Below are positions 42,439 to 50,921 of a DNA stretch of 64,000 nucleotides, piece after piece. A program made the position numbers and the translations under genes. This DNA is from Halobacteriales archaeon QS_1_68_20 (GTDB lineage Archaea; Halobacteriota; Halobacteria; Halobacteriales; PXRE01): NCBI GenBank assembly GCA_003021085.1, contig PXRE01000010.1, forward strand, positions 1-64,000, read 5' to 3'. Under the pieces are notes generated by a model. That model was not told where the DNA came from and did no database searches. It saw only the letters and a program-made list of their open reading frames with translations. How positions within the stretch are numbered: the first letter of the stretch is position 1; every line of letters begins with the position of its first letter.

Positions 42439-42454
42439 CGCGGACTTCATGTGA
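42439..42454 (+). repeat. 16-bp direct repeat, copy 2
   Basis: Exact copy of the polC terminal 16 bases, including TGA, on the far side of the relBE-like cassette. The flanks outside the copies differ (ATC versus GGG on the left side), so the duplication is limited to 16 bases. Confidence 0.9.
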
Positions 42455-42507
42455 GCCAGCCGTCGCGTCGGCGATTCTTTATCAGGTTGCGCGCCCTGGG
42501 CTAGCAC

Positions 42508-42810
42508 ATGTCGAAGGAGACCCCCGAGAGCGCCGACCTCAGCCTGGGCGAGCCCGTCTACGACGACGACGGCCACCAGCTCGGCACGATCCGTGGGTTC
42601 GACCAGAACGGCTTCTACGTCACCCTCCAGGAGGGCATGGAGGCCCTCAGCGTCCACCACGTCCGGTCGGATCCGACCTTCGGCGAGGCCGACCTCATGT
42701 GGCGGTGTCTCGACTGCGGGGAGATGGGCGAACTGGAGGGCGACATCCCCGACAACTGTCCCAACTGCGGCGTCTCGAAGGAGAACCTCTACTACTGGAC
42801 CGAGGACTGA
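42508..42810 (+). CDS. small zinc-ribbon protein (haloarchaeal, DUF7130-like)
   Basis: A 100-residue protein. Residues 10-58 have a PRC-barrel-like beta pattern ('GEPVYDDDGHQLGTIRGFDQNGFYVTL'). Residues 66-90 are a rubredoxin-like zinc ribbon, 'CLDCGEMGELEGDIPDNCPNCG'. The combination is common next to replication genes in haloarchaea. Function unknown. Confidence 0.75.
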   Translation: MSKETPESADLSLGEPVYDDDGHQLGTIRGFDQNGFYVTLQEGMEALSVHHVRSDPTFGEADLMWRCLDCGEMGELEGDIPDNCPNCGVSKENLYYWTED

Positions 42811-42890
42811 CGGTCCGGTAACCGAGCAGGACAGCGCGCCGACTGTTCGGTGACGGCGGGGTTTTTGGTGTCCACCCGCGAGTGACGCGT

Positions 42891-43796
42891 ATGGACGTGG
42901 TGGTGTTCGGCGCGGGAAGCCTGGGGAGTCTGCTGGGTGGCCTGATCGCCCGCGAGCACGCGGTCACCCTGGTCGGCCGGGACCCGCACGTCGCGGCCGT
43001 CCGGGAGTCGGGCCTGCGCGTGACCGGTGCGGTGACCGCCGACGTCGCCCCCGCCGCGACGACCGATGGCACCGACCTCGCGGCGGACCTCGCCGTCGTG
43101 ACGGTCAAGGCCTTCGACACCGCCGACGCGGCCCGGGTGCTGGCCACCGGCGACGTCGACGCAGTCGTCTCGTTGAGCAACGGCCTCGGCAACGACGAGA
43201 CGCTGGCCGGCCACCTCGACTGCCCCGTCCTCGCGGGGACGACCACCTACGGCGCCGTCCTCGACGACCCGGGCGTCGTCCGCTGTACCGGCGTTGGGGA
43301 GGTGGCCCTGGGACCGCGCGAGGGCGGCGAGTCCGCCGTCGTGGACCGCGTGGGCACGGTGTTCGAGGCGGCGGGCGTCCGGACGACCGTCGCGGCGGAC
43401 ATGCCCCGGCGACTCTGGGCGAAACTGGCCGTCAACGCGGGCATCAACGGCGTCTCCGCGCTGGCGCGGGTCGAGAACGGGGCCGTCCGCTCCGGGGACG
43501 CGAACGACGTCGCCCGGCGGGCGGCCGTCGAGACTGCCAAAGTGGCCCGCGCGTCCGGCGTGGACCTGCCCGACGACGTGGCCGTCGAGCGCGTGGAGGC
43601 CGTCGCCGAGGGCACCGCCGCGAACCGCTCGTCGACGTTGCAGGACGTCGAGGCGGGGCGGCGCACGGAGGTCGACGCGCTACATGGCGCCGTGGTCGAG
43701 CGCGGCGAGGAACTGGGGGTCGAGACGCCCGTGAACCGGACGCTGGCGGGGTTGTTGCGGACGTGGGAGCGCGAACGAGGGTTGCGCGAGGAGTAG
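42891..43796 (+). CDS. panE: 2-dehydropantoate 2-reductase
   Basis: A 301-residue NADPH-dependent ketopantoate reductase of coenzyme A synthesis, from ATG 42891. Rossmann motif 'VVVFGAGSLGSLLGGL', 'VVTVKAFDT' (NADPH-adenine side), 'LSNGLGNDETLA', and the C-domain catalytic segment 'RLWAKLAVNAGINGVSAL' with Lys and the 'SSTLQDVEAGRRTEVDALHGAVV' region (Ser/Glu of the substrate site). Length is normal. A gene of the archaeal CoA route. Confidence 0.9.
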   Translation: MDVVVFGAGSLGSLLGGLIAREHAVTLVGRDPHVAAVRESGLRVTGAVTADVAPAATTDGTDLAADLAVVTVKAFDTADAARVLATGDVDAVVSLSNGLGNDETLAGHLDCPVLAGTTTYGAVLDDPGVVRCTGVGEVALGPREGGESAVVDRVGTVFEAAGVRTTVAADMPRRLWAKLAVNAGINGVSALARVENGAVRSGDANDVARRAAVETAKVARASGVDLPDDVAVERVEAVAEGTAANRSSTLQDVEAGRRTEVDALHGAVVERGEELGVETPVNRTLAGLLRTWERERGLREE

Positions 43797-44084
43797 TTAC
43801 TGCGAATCGTCCGACGGGTCCGCGTTCGATGCTCGCCGTTGGCGGACGGTGAGGCCCGAACTCAGTTGCGTTCGACTCCGCCGGACGTACTCGACCAATT
43901 CGTCTCCGTCGTCGGCGTACGTCCCAAATCCGCATCGCCAGTCGTTGTTCACGGCGTCGGTTAGCCGCTTGATCGTGTCGATGAAGCTCTTGTCCTCGTG
44001 TCTCTCGGCTTCCAGGCGCCCGTACGCTTTCTCGTCAATTCGATGATCCGGGTGCTCATGTTCCGTGTTTCTACGCAGAAACAC
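43797..44084 (-). pseudogene. DUF7557/VapB-like antitoxin with N-terminal frameshift
   Basis: The main frame contains 'RIDEKAYGRLEAERHEDKSFIDTIKRLTD', the typical body of a small haloarchaeal VapB-like antitoxin whose homologues begin 'MSTR.IRIDEK'. That start exists at ATG 44059 ('MSTRI..'), but in a frame shifted by one base from the body, so one base is missing at about 44042. An alternative GTG at 44084 keeps the body in frame with an odd start, 'MFLRRNTEHEHPD'. No PIN-domain VapC toxin is adjacent. It abuts panE tail to tail. Confidence 0.55.
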
Positions 44085-44355
44085 GAAAGCTTTCGTCGTT
44101 TGTCGGACTGCGATCAGAAAATTAACCTGTATCCTGACGGCCGATAATTGTTAAAAATATAAAAAATAGAAGGGAATATGAGGGTAATGGGGTCTTCGAT
44201 CCATTGTTAATAATAATTCTCTATCGTATGTAATATCTGTCTCAAATCTATAGTTGGGTTTATTCATGCAAAATACGGCAACTGGTTATAAGAACAGGCT
44301 GTCAACCGTGGATTCAGTGAGGGTTTAGGTGGTGGGTGGGTCATACGACTGACGC
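44085..44355. other. AT-rich interval
   Basis: No gene seen. 44110-44330 is roughly two-thirds AT with runs such as 'ttgttaaaaatataaaaaatag' and 'gttaataataattc', the most AT-rich block in the window. It lies downstream of the sulfatase gene and upstream of the antitoxin remnant, and looks like a foreign insertion scar or the antitoxin's promoter region. Confidence 0.5.
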
Positions 44356-45936
44356 TCAGTCGATGTACCCCAGGTCGCGCAGGCGCTCTTTGGCGTCGTC
44401 GTCCATGTCCGAGAGCGAATCCTCGCCCGCCTCGGCCCCGTCGTCGCTGTCCCAGCGGCCGACGCGGTCCTCGAACGCCGAGAGCGCGGCCTCCAGTTCG
44501 TCCTCGGCGGGGTCGTCGCCGCCCGCCAGGTCCTCGGTCTCGCCGGGGTCCTCGTCGATGCGGTAGAACTCGTCGGCGATGCGCTCGTTGCGGATGTACT
44601 TCGCGTCCGTCCGGCGGGCGGCTCGCATCCGCGAGTAGAACCGGGACTGCTCGTCCAGATCGATGCCCGCCGCCGAGGCCTTGTTCTCTAGCTGGTTGAG
44701 TTCGACCACCGGCCGGGTGTACTCCACGAAGGCCGTGTCCCCGGGGCCGTGGGGGCCCCCCGGCTGGGCGTCACCGTCGGCGGCGATAGGGGTGTCTTCT
44801 TCTTCGGCTTCTTCATCCCCTTCGCCGTCCACGCCGAACGCACGGTGGTCGTCCCGGAGCAGCGACCGCGCGGGGTCGAAGGGGACGCCGCCGTCGGCCC
44901 GGCCGACGCCGGTGTGGTCCAGGATGGTGTGGTAGAGGTCCAGCAGTTCGAGCTGGTAGTCGTAGCGGCCGGGATCCAGGTCGGGGTGTTTGACCAGCAG
45001 CGGGACGTTAACCAGCGGGTCGTAGATGCCGAACTCGTGGCCGTAGAGGTCGTGCTCGCCGAACAGTTCGCCGTGGTCGGCGGTGACGATGACCAGGGTG
45101 TCCTCCCACTCGTCGGCCTCCTGCAGCCAGTCGAACAGCCGCCGGACCTCCGCGTCGATGTGGCGAATCTCGGCGTCGTACAGTCCGCGGATGGCCTTCC
45201 ACTCTTCGTCGTCGATGTCGCGGGCGCCGCAGTTGTACTCCTTGGAGTTCTGGCAGACCTCGTCGGGGTCGACGCCGGGCGCGAACTCCTCGCGGTACTC
45301 CTCGGGCGGGTAGTACGGCAGGTGGGCGTCCATCAGGTTGACGAACGCGAAGTACGAATCGTCGGCGTCCGCGACGAACTCCCGCGTCCGGTCGATGACC
45401 TGCGGGGTCTTCGAGTCCTCGGACCCGGACCCCGCGAACCGCTCGTGGAACATGTTGCCGATGGCGACCAGTTTGTCCGCCAGTCCCCGGAGGGCGTCGT
45501 TGTCGTTCATCGTCTTCCAGGCGCGGGCCAGCGTCCCCGACAGGAAGTCCCCGGGCATCACCTGGAAGAAGTTGTCCTGCTCGTCGAAACCGTCGGTGAG
45601 GTGGGTGTACGGTGTGATCCAGGCGTTGCTGGAGTAGCAGGCTGTGTCGTAGCCCGCCGCCGACAGCGACTCCGCCAGCGTCGTCGCGTCCTCCAGGTAC
45701 GGCGTCTCCTGGCTAGCGCAGTGCTCGCCGGGGTACAGTCCCGTGAACATGGAGGCGTGGGAGGGAAGCGTCCAGGGCGCCTGCGCGACGGCCCCTTCGA
45801 AGACGGCCGCCTCCTCGGCGAAGTCCTCCAGCCCCGGCGTCGTCGGGCGGTCGTGCCCGTAGACGGTCAGGTGGTCCTTCCGGACCGTGTCCATGACCAC
45901 GAAGACCACGTCCCCCGGCCCGTCAGCGTCGGTCAT
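44356..45936 (-). CDS. sulfatase-superfamily hydrolase/phosphotransferase
   Basis: A 526-residue alkaline-phosphatase-superfamily enzyme. 'VVFVVMDTVRKDHLTVYGHDRPTTPGLEDFAEEAAVFEGAVAQAPWTLPSHASMFTGLYPGEH' is the sulfatase signature region. The modified-Cys position of classical sulfatases (C-x-P-x-R) is Thr here (T-L-P-S-H), so it cannot be a formylglycine enzyme and is more like phosphoglycerol-transferase or phosphonate-type members. 'VIVTADHGELFGEHDLYGHE' supplies the other metal ligands. An acidic insert is at ~365-395. No signal peptide. A frameshifted relative is at 50922-52239. Confidence 0.88.
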   Translation of the reverse strand: MTDADGPGDVVFVVMDTVRKDHLTVYGHDRPTTPGLEDFAEEAAVFEGAVAQAPWTLPSHASMFTGLYPGEHCASQETPYLEDATTLAESLSAAGYDTACYSSNAWITPYTHLTDGFDEQDNFFQVMPGDFLSGTLARAWKTMNDNDALRGLADKLVAIGNMFHERFAGSGSEDSKTPQVIDRTREFVADADDSYFAFVNLMDAHLPYYPPEEYREEFAPGVDPDEVCQNSKEYNCGARDIDDEEWKAIRGLYDAEIRHIDAEVRRLFDWLQEADEWEDTLVIVTADHGELFGEHDLYGHEFGIYDPLVNVPLLVKHPDLDPGRYDYQLELLDLYHTILDHTGVGRADGGVPFDPARSLLRDDHRAFGVDGEGDEEAEEEDTPIAADGDAQPGGPHGPGDTAFVEYTRPVVELNQLENKASAAGIDLDEQSRFYSRMRAARRTDAKYIRNERIADEFYRIDEDPGETEDLAGGDDPAEDELEAALSAFEDRVGRWDSDDGAEAGEDSLSDMDDDAKERLRDLGYID

Positions 45937-46045
45937 AGGTGTCCTTCGAACCCCCGGCAGGGTTAAATTCCCTGGTTCCGCCCGGTCGTGGCTACGCGAC
46001 CGTCGCGGTCCTCCGCCTGCCCTGGGGGGTCCGCCCGGCCGTCGA

Positions 46046-48262
46046 TCACTCGAACTCGACCCCGGTGAAATCGAAGCGGGCGCCGGACTCCCCGCCGTCG
46101 GATTCTGCGACCTCGACGTCCCACCCGTGGGCGTGGGCGATCTCCTCCACGATGGTCAGCCCCAGGCCAGTGCCGTCGTCGTCGGTCGTGTACCCGTGGT
46201 CGAAGACCTGCTCGCGGTCTGACTCCGGGATGCCCGGGCCGTCGTCCTCGACGTAGAAGCCGTCGGGGAGCACTCCCACGGTGACGGTCACGCCGCCGTG
46301 CTCGACCGCGTTCCGGAAGAGGTTCGCCAGCAGCTCCCGGAGTCTCGTCGAGTCCGCCTGGAGCGTCCCCGTAGACTCGACCGAAAGCGTCCCCCGATCC
46401 CCGTCGTCGTTCCAGCCGTCGTCGTTCCCGTCCGTGGTCTCGGCGTTCGTCCAGGCGTCTTCGGCGACCGACTGCAGGTCGACCGGGACGGTCTCCCCGA
46501 CGACTTCGCCTTCGCGGGCCAGCGACAGCAGGTCCTCGACGAGCGCGTCCATCCGTTCGGCAGCGGTCAAGACGTCGTCCAGCGCGGCGAGGTCTCCCGT
46601 CTCCCGGACCAGTCTCGTTCCGCCGAGGACGACGTTCAGCGGGTTCCGCAGGTCGTGGCTGACGACCGACGCGAAGGCGTCCAGTTGCTCGTTCTGCCGT
46701 TCGAGTTCGCGCTCGCGCTCGATGCGGTCGGTGACGTCGGTGTAGATCGCGTACTCCTCGACGGCGTCCGTCTCGACCCCGACGGTGGCGTTCCGCAGGT
46801 GGAACGTCCGCGTCCCGTCGGCGGTCCTCCGGCGGACCTCGACGTCGAGGTGCTCGCCCGCCGACACGCGCTCGTTCAGGTGCTCGGCCTCGTCCGTGCG
46901 GTCCTCGGGGACGACGAAGTCGTCCAGCGGTTCCCCCACCATCGTCTCGGCGTCGTAGCCGAAGGTCTCCTCGAACGCGTCGTTGACGTCGACGACGATC
47001 GGTTCGCCGTCCTCGTGAACCGAGTGGACGGTGGGGTCGGGGATGTTCTCGAACAGCGCGGAGAAGCGGTCACGCTCCTCCCTGAGGGCGGTCTCCCGCT
47101 CGCGGAGCGTCTGTTCGTGGGCGACCCGGTCCAGCGCGGTCTCGGCGGCCGCGGCCAACAGTTCGGCGACCGTGACGTCGAACTCGTCGAAGTCGTCGAC
47201 CACCGGTGAACCGACGGCCAGAGCTCCGTGCTCGCCCAACGGGACGACGACGTAGCCCCGGACGTCCTCGTCGCCGTCTTCGTGGAACCTCGGATCTCGC
47301 TGGGCGTCGTCGACGGCCACGGTCTCGCCGGCGTCGTAGGCCCGGCCGAGAAGCCCCTCGCCGGGTTCGAGCGACGGTGGCCGACCGATGATCTCCCTGG
47401 CGCGCTCGGTGATCGCCACCGGTTCGAGGACGCCGTTCTGGTTGAGGAAGACACAGGAGAACGGTAGGTTCAGGACGTCACGAGCGGTCTCGACGGTCAG
47501 CTCCGCCACCGACTCGGCGTCACAGGCTCCCATCAGCGCGATGGTCGCGTCGTGCAGCGCGGTGATCCGCTCGTGCCGTCGCGTTCGCTCGGTGACGTCC
47601 ACGACCGTCGCCAGGATCGTGCCGTCGTCGAGTCGCCTCGCCTGGACGTCGACTGTCCCGTCCCCGTTGACGGCGATCCGGCATCGCCGCCGCTCGTCCG
47701 GCGGTAACTCCGCGCCGAGCAACTCCTCGATTCCGTCGCGGTCCGGGTCGTCGACCAGCGTCGCGGGATCGATACCGACGAGGTCCGCCTGGCCCCGTCC
47801 CAGCACCTCGGCGGCCGCCGGGTTCGCTCGCCGGATCTCGCCGTCGCGCACGATCAAGGTGCCCGTCGGACTGTCGTCGAACAGTTCGTCGCTCGACGGG
47901 GCCGGCGCCTCGCGCTCGTCGCCGTCCGGTTCCGTTTCACCGTCGAGTGACGTCCGGACCCATCGCTCCAGGGCTGACTCGTCGTCCGGGGCGATGCGGT
48001 CGACGCCGGGTGGCACTGCTACGCCGTCCGCCAAAACGGCCGTCGGCACCTCAGTTCTCCCGACGCTGGCCAGGATGCGCAGCTGTTCCCCGGTTTCTTC
48101 GGGCAAGGTGACCACCACGCAGTCGGCGCCACGCTCGGAGATTAGCGGAGGCTCGTCCAGGGTCCCAGCCCGCAGAACCCCGATGCCGTCGACCGTAGCC
48201 AACCCGTCAGCCACGTGGTCGGCGGCGTCGCCGGACCCGACGATCAGGACGCCCTCAGGCAT
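46046..48262 (-). CDS. PAS/GAF sensor histidine kinase
   Basis: A 738-residue cytoplasmic kinase. Residues ~1-110 resemble a degenerate receiver-like domain ('GVLIVGSGDAADHVADGL...GADCVVVTLP') without the phospho-Asp set. A PAS domain follows (~145-225), then GAF (~250-390, 'SVAELTVETARDVLNLPFSCVFLNQ'), a second PAS (~405-520), HisKA 'ASVVSHDLRNPLNVVLGGTRLV' (~535) and HATPase ('NLFRNAVEHGG', 'VEDDGPGIPESDREQVFDHGYTTDDDGTGLGLTIV'). All N, G1 and G2 boxes are intact. Typical haloarchaeal bat/hmp-like sensor kinase; the signal is unknown. Confidence 0.92.
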   Translation of the reverse strand: MPEGVLIVGSGDAADHVADGLATVDGIGVLRAGTLDEPPLISERGADCVVVTLPEETGEQLRILASVGRTEVPTAVLADGVAVPPGVDRIAPDDESALERWVRTSLDGETEPDGDEREAPAPSSDELFDDSPTGTLIVRDGEIRRANPAAAEVLGRGQADLVGIDPATLVDDPDRDGIEELLGAELPPDERRRCRIAVNGDGTVDVQARRLDDGTILATVVDVTERTRRHERITALHDATIALMGACDAESVAELTVETARDVLNLPFSCVFLNQNGVLEPVAITERAREIIGRPPSLEPGEGLLGRAYDAGETVAVDDAQRDPRFHEDGDEDVRGYVVVPLGEHGALAVGSPVVDDFDEFDVTVAELLAAAAETALDRVAHEQTLRERETALREERDRFSALFENIPDPTVHSVHEDGEPIVVDVNDAFEETFGYDAETMVGEPLDDFVVPEDRTDEAEHLNERVSAGEHLDVEVRRRTADGTRTFHLRNATVGVETDAVEEYAIYTDVTDRIERERELERQNEQLDAFASVVSHDLRNPLNVVLGGTRLVRETGDLAALDDVLTAAERMDALVEDLLSLAREGEVVGETVPVDLQSVAEDAWTNAETTDGNDDGWNDDGDRGTLSVESTGTLQADSTRLRELLANLFRNAVEHGGVTVTVGVLPDGFYVEDDGPGIPESDREQVFDHGYTTDDDGTGLGLTIVEEIAHAHGWDVEVAESDGGESGARFDFTGVEFE

Positions 48263-48365
48263 GTGACCGGTCGTCGGCCGTAAACGCCAGAACGCCGATG
48301 CGCCGAACCCCTCGAATACGTGCTCTCTCGACCGGGAGTCGTCTTTCGGCCACGTTCGATCCGCG

Positions 48366-48731
48366 TCAGAACGGTGCTTCCGGCCCCTCGTCGGTGCTCC
48401 CTGCGTCGTCGTCGGTGGTCTCGCCGGGGAACGACGGACTCATGCCGCCGTGGCCGCCGCCACCGCCGTCCATGCCGGTGTCGGCGTGGACCTGCTCGAT
48501 TTCGGGAATCTCCTTGACCATGCGGCTCTTGATGGCCTGGATGGTCATCGGCGAGATGCCACAACCGCTACAGGCGCCGCCCAGCATGATGTGGACCTCG
48601 CCGCTCTCGCGGTCGATGTCCTGGATCGCGGCGCTACCGCCGTGCATCTGGATCTGCGGGAAGTTCCGCCGGAGGAAGTTCCGGACCCGCTCCTTGAGGT
48701 CGTCTTCGGCCTCGGTTGCGTCGGTGCTCAT
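48366..48731 (-). CDS. NifU-like Fe-S scaffold C-terminal domain protein
   Basis: A 121-residue protein from ATG 48731. 'LKERVRNFLRRNFPQIQMHGGSAAIQDIDRESGEVHIMLGGACSGCGISPMTIQAIKSRM' is the NifU C-terminal (Nfu) domain with the CxxC ('CSGCG') that carries a transferable [4Fe-4S] cluster. It has a C-terminal Gly/Met-rich and acidic tail ('GGGGGHGGMSPSF'). It is an Fe-S cluster carrier or scaffold. Confidence 0.92.
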   Translation of the reverse strand: MSTDATEAEDDLKERVRNFLRRNFPQIQMHGGSAAIQDIDRESGEVHIMLGGACSGCGISPMTIQAIKSRMVKEIPEIEQVHADTGMDGGGGGHGGMSPSFPGETTDDDAGSTDEGPEAPF

Positions 48732-48843
48732 GGAAGCGTGTTGGCTAGCCGGACCCTTAGACCTTCCGCCCCCGGTGTTTCCGTCGAAAACCGGCGAACC
48801 GGCCGGTCTGCGGGAGTCACTGCCACCCTCGGTTCGCGGCCGG

Positions 48844-49221
48844 TCACTCGCCGTCGAAGCCGAACACTCGCCGCAGTTCCCGCTCGATTCGCTGGACGTA
48901 CATGTCCATCGTCTCCTCGAACTTCTCCTCGTCGACCAGCACGCCCTGGATGCGGTCGTACGGTTCCGACGGGAGCTCGACCCTGAACTCGCCATCGTGT
49001 TCTCGCGGGCCCTGCCCGCTGGAATCGTCCGCGGAGCTTTGCTCCGCGCTCCCCTCGTAGAACGGTTCGGACTCCGAGAGGACCTGCTGGTCGATGGCGT
49101 GGACCAGTTCCGAGTCGTACCGCTCGTTCATGTACTCGAAGGCGTTCTTGTACGCCCGCTGGAGTTCCGCGAAGTAGTTGGCGTACTTGTCCTCGAACTT
49201 CTCCGGGTCGAACTCGGTCAT
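48844..49221 (-). CDS. DUF5783 family protein
   Basis: A 125-residue acidic, largely helical protein. 'FDPEKFEDKYANYFAELQRAYKNAFEYMNERYDSELVHAIDQQVLSESEPFYE' and 'LPSEPYDRIQGVLVDEEKFEETMDMYVQRIERELRRVF' are the two conserved blocks of a haloarchaea-specific family; the middle (about 58-78) is a variable Ser/Gly linker. Function unknown. Confidence 0.85.
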   Translation of the reverse strand: MTEFDPEKFEDKYANYFAELQRAYKNAFEYMNERYDSELVHAIDQQVLSESEPFYEGSAEQSSADDSSGQGPREHDGEFRVELPSEPYDRIQGVLVDEEKFEETMDMYVQRIERELRRVFGFDGE

Positions 49222-49286
49222 GTCCGGAGGATGGCCGGGCCGGGATATGGGTCTGACGGAGCGGACCGTGGTGGCTGCGACCGCCG

Positions 49287-49315
49287 AATTCCATATCGCG
49301 TTATGTGGTTTATCA
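49287..49315 (+). repeat. left imperfect inverted repeat
   Basis: Starts AATTCCATAT, then CGCG, then ...TGGTTTATC. It matches the reverse complement of 49827-49855 at about 20 of 29 positions, including AATTCCATAT, GCG and TGGTTTAT. The pair could be the ends of a non-autonomous transposable element about 570 bases long, or simply two related promoters facing each other. Confidence 0.45.
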
Positions 49316-49826
49316 CTGGCACGAACTCCCGTTTAGGGTTATTGCGACCGCCTCGCCGGGGTTCCGTGGAGGATGGCGGGATGTCGGCGGAGGTCGGGGT
49401 AGCCGTTTACTGCCGGTTCACTTCTGGCGTCTCGGGTCTCGGCCACTCCGACGGGAAATTCGTCTTACCGGCAGGAATCTCTCGCTGGCGGTCAGGATTT
49501 GTAGCTCCGGGCTGTGAAACGGGGTAGACCGGGCCAGGTGATGAGGCGGAGCTAGAATGGGTCTCGGCGCCGCACTTCCACGGGTTTCTCCTCGCCCGTT
49601 TACTGGTGGTTCCTTTCCGGGCTACGCCCGGGGGCACCGCTTTTTACCGGTCGCTCGGGGGTCCAGGGCCGCTGGCTTAGCTCGGGCCGTGATTGGCCAG
49701 CGAGGGCCGTTCCGCCCGCACGGACGTTCGACCGAGCAGGCGACCTTTTACCGTTCGACGAGCGGGGCGTCCGAATCCGAATAGCCGGTTCTGCCGCTGA
49801 ACACGCTGTCCCTGCCCATCACGCCG

Positions 49827-49855
49827 ACATAAACCATTTCCCGCTATATGGAATT
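49827..49855 (-). repeat. right imperfect inverted repeat
   Basis: Read on the minus strand from 49855: AATTCCATATAGCGGG..ATGGTTTATG. It is the partner of the repeat at 49287-49315. No clear target-site duplication flanks the pair. Confidence 0.45.
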
Positions 49856-50095
49856 GGTTCGACTAGCGCGACCGTCTTGCCGAGCGATGTCCGCCGGAGA
49901 CGGGCTAACGAATCCGAAGACCGGCAAGAAGGGATTACTCCGGTAGGGGATAGTAAGGCAATCCTACCGGGAACCTTCTCCAGAAGTCCTGTTACGCCGG
50001 TAGTAAGCGGATGCCGTAGTCAAGGGGTCGACTGACGAGTACCACCGGTCACCGTGTTCGCTGGCGCCGGCACCGACGTCTCCGTCAGCGACTGC

Positions 50096-50716
50096 TCACT
50101 CCCGGATGCGGACGCTGATCCGGCCCCCGGCGGCGCTGAACCCGACCGCGTAGGCCAGGCCCACGACGGCCAGCCCCAGGGCGACGGTCGGCCCGAACGG
50201 GAACCGACCGATCACTTCGGCGCCCGCGACGACGAACGCCGCGGAGGCGACGACGAGGACCAGGATCGGTACCAGCAGGCCGGCGAGGACGGCGGCGCGG
50301 AGGGCGTCGTCGTCCGTCCCGTCGGCCAGGTACCCGGCAACGGTGCCGCCCAGTAGCGGGGAGCCGGGGATGTACCAGACGAGCACGGTGACGAGGGCCC
50401 CGACGCCGGCCCCGAGCATGAGGTCGACCTTCTTCGCGGGCTGGGCCTCCGCCGGGGGGGTCGCGCCCGTCGCTCGGTCGTCCGCGTCGACGCCGGTTAC
50501 GACGTCGCCGGTCTCGCCGGTCTCCACGGATCCGTAGGTCCCCCCGAGGAAGACCAGCAGGAAGATAGCCAGGAAGGCCGTCACCCCCCACAGGAGGCCG
50601 AACCGGAACCGGCCGGTGGTCACGTGGACCGCAGCGGTGACGCCCAGGCCGACCGGCACCGACAGCAGCAACGCGATTCCGAGCAACCCCTCGAACCTGG
50701 ACAGCCCCTCCGTCAT
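50096..50716 (-). CDS. small multi-pass membrane protein (DUF5518-like)
   Basis: About 206 residues from ATG 50716. Hydrophobic segments at ~10-30, 38-60, 105-135 and 145-200, with a central Asp/Ala-rich loop ('VDADDRATGATPPAEAQ') and Gly-rich 'GAGVGALVTVLVWYIPGSPLLGGTVAGYLADG' typical of the haloarchaeal DUF5518 family. Adjacent to the TOMM region, but divergent from the broken sulfatase; no evidence that it exports peptides. Confidence 0.65.
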   Translation of the reverse strand: MTEGLSRFEGLLGIALLLSVPVGLGVTAAVHVTTGRFRFGLLWGVTAFLAIFLLVFLGGTYGSVETGETGDVVTGVDADDRATGATPPAEAQPAKKVDLMLGAGVGALVTVLVWYIPGSPLLGGTVAGYLADGTDDDALRAAVLAGLLVPILVLVVASAAFVVAGAEVIGRFPFGPTVALGLAVVGLAYAVGFSAAGGRISVRIRE

Positions 50717-50921
50717 GGCCCGGAGGTTCGCTGTCCGTGGGGAAACCTCCATCGGTTCAGTCCAACTGCCCGGCAACGACGCGGTCTACCGCCACCGGGT
50801 CTCGCCGACGGATCCCGGATCGGGTGGCGTCGCCCCGGTTCACGACGACTCGAACTCGATACGGGGCAGTCGCGTGCGGAAGAAATTTGTTCGTCACCCG
50901 GCATCTTCGAGGAACGGAGAC

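Larger units (their letters stand above)
49222..50095. other. 874-base gene-free interval
   Basis: No coding sequence with haloarchaeal codon use or known family is visible. Short pieces resembling TTTACCGG/TTTACTGG recur (about 49408, 49463, 49596, 49641, 49747). Inverted repeats near 49287-49315 and 49827-49855 bound most of it (see separate entries). Not recognised as RNase P, 7S or rRNA. Confidence 0.55.

Noticed and set aside
49222-50095. RNase P RNA or 7S (SRP) RNA gene
   Set aside because: None of the conserved core sequences of these RNAs is visible on either strand.
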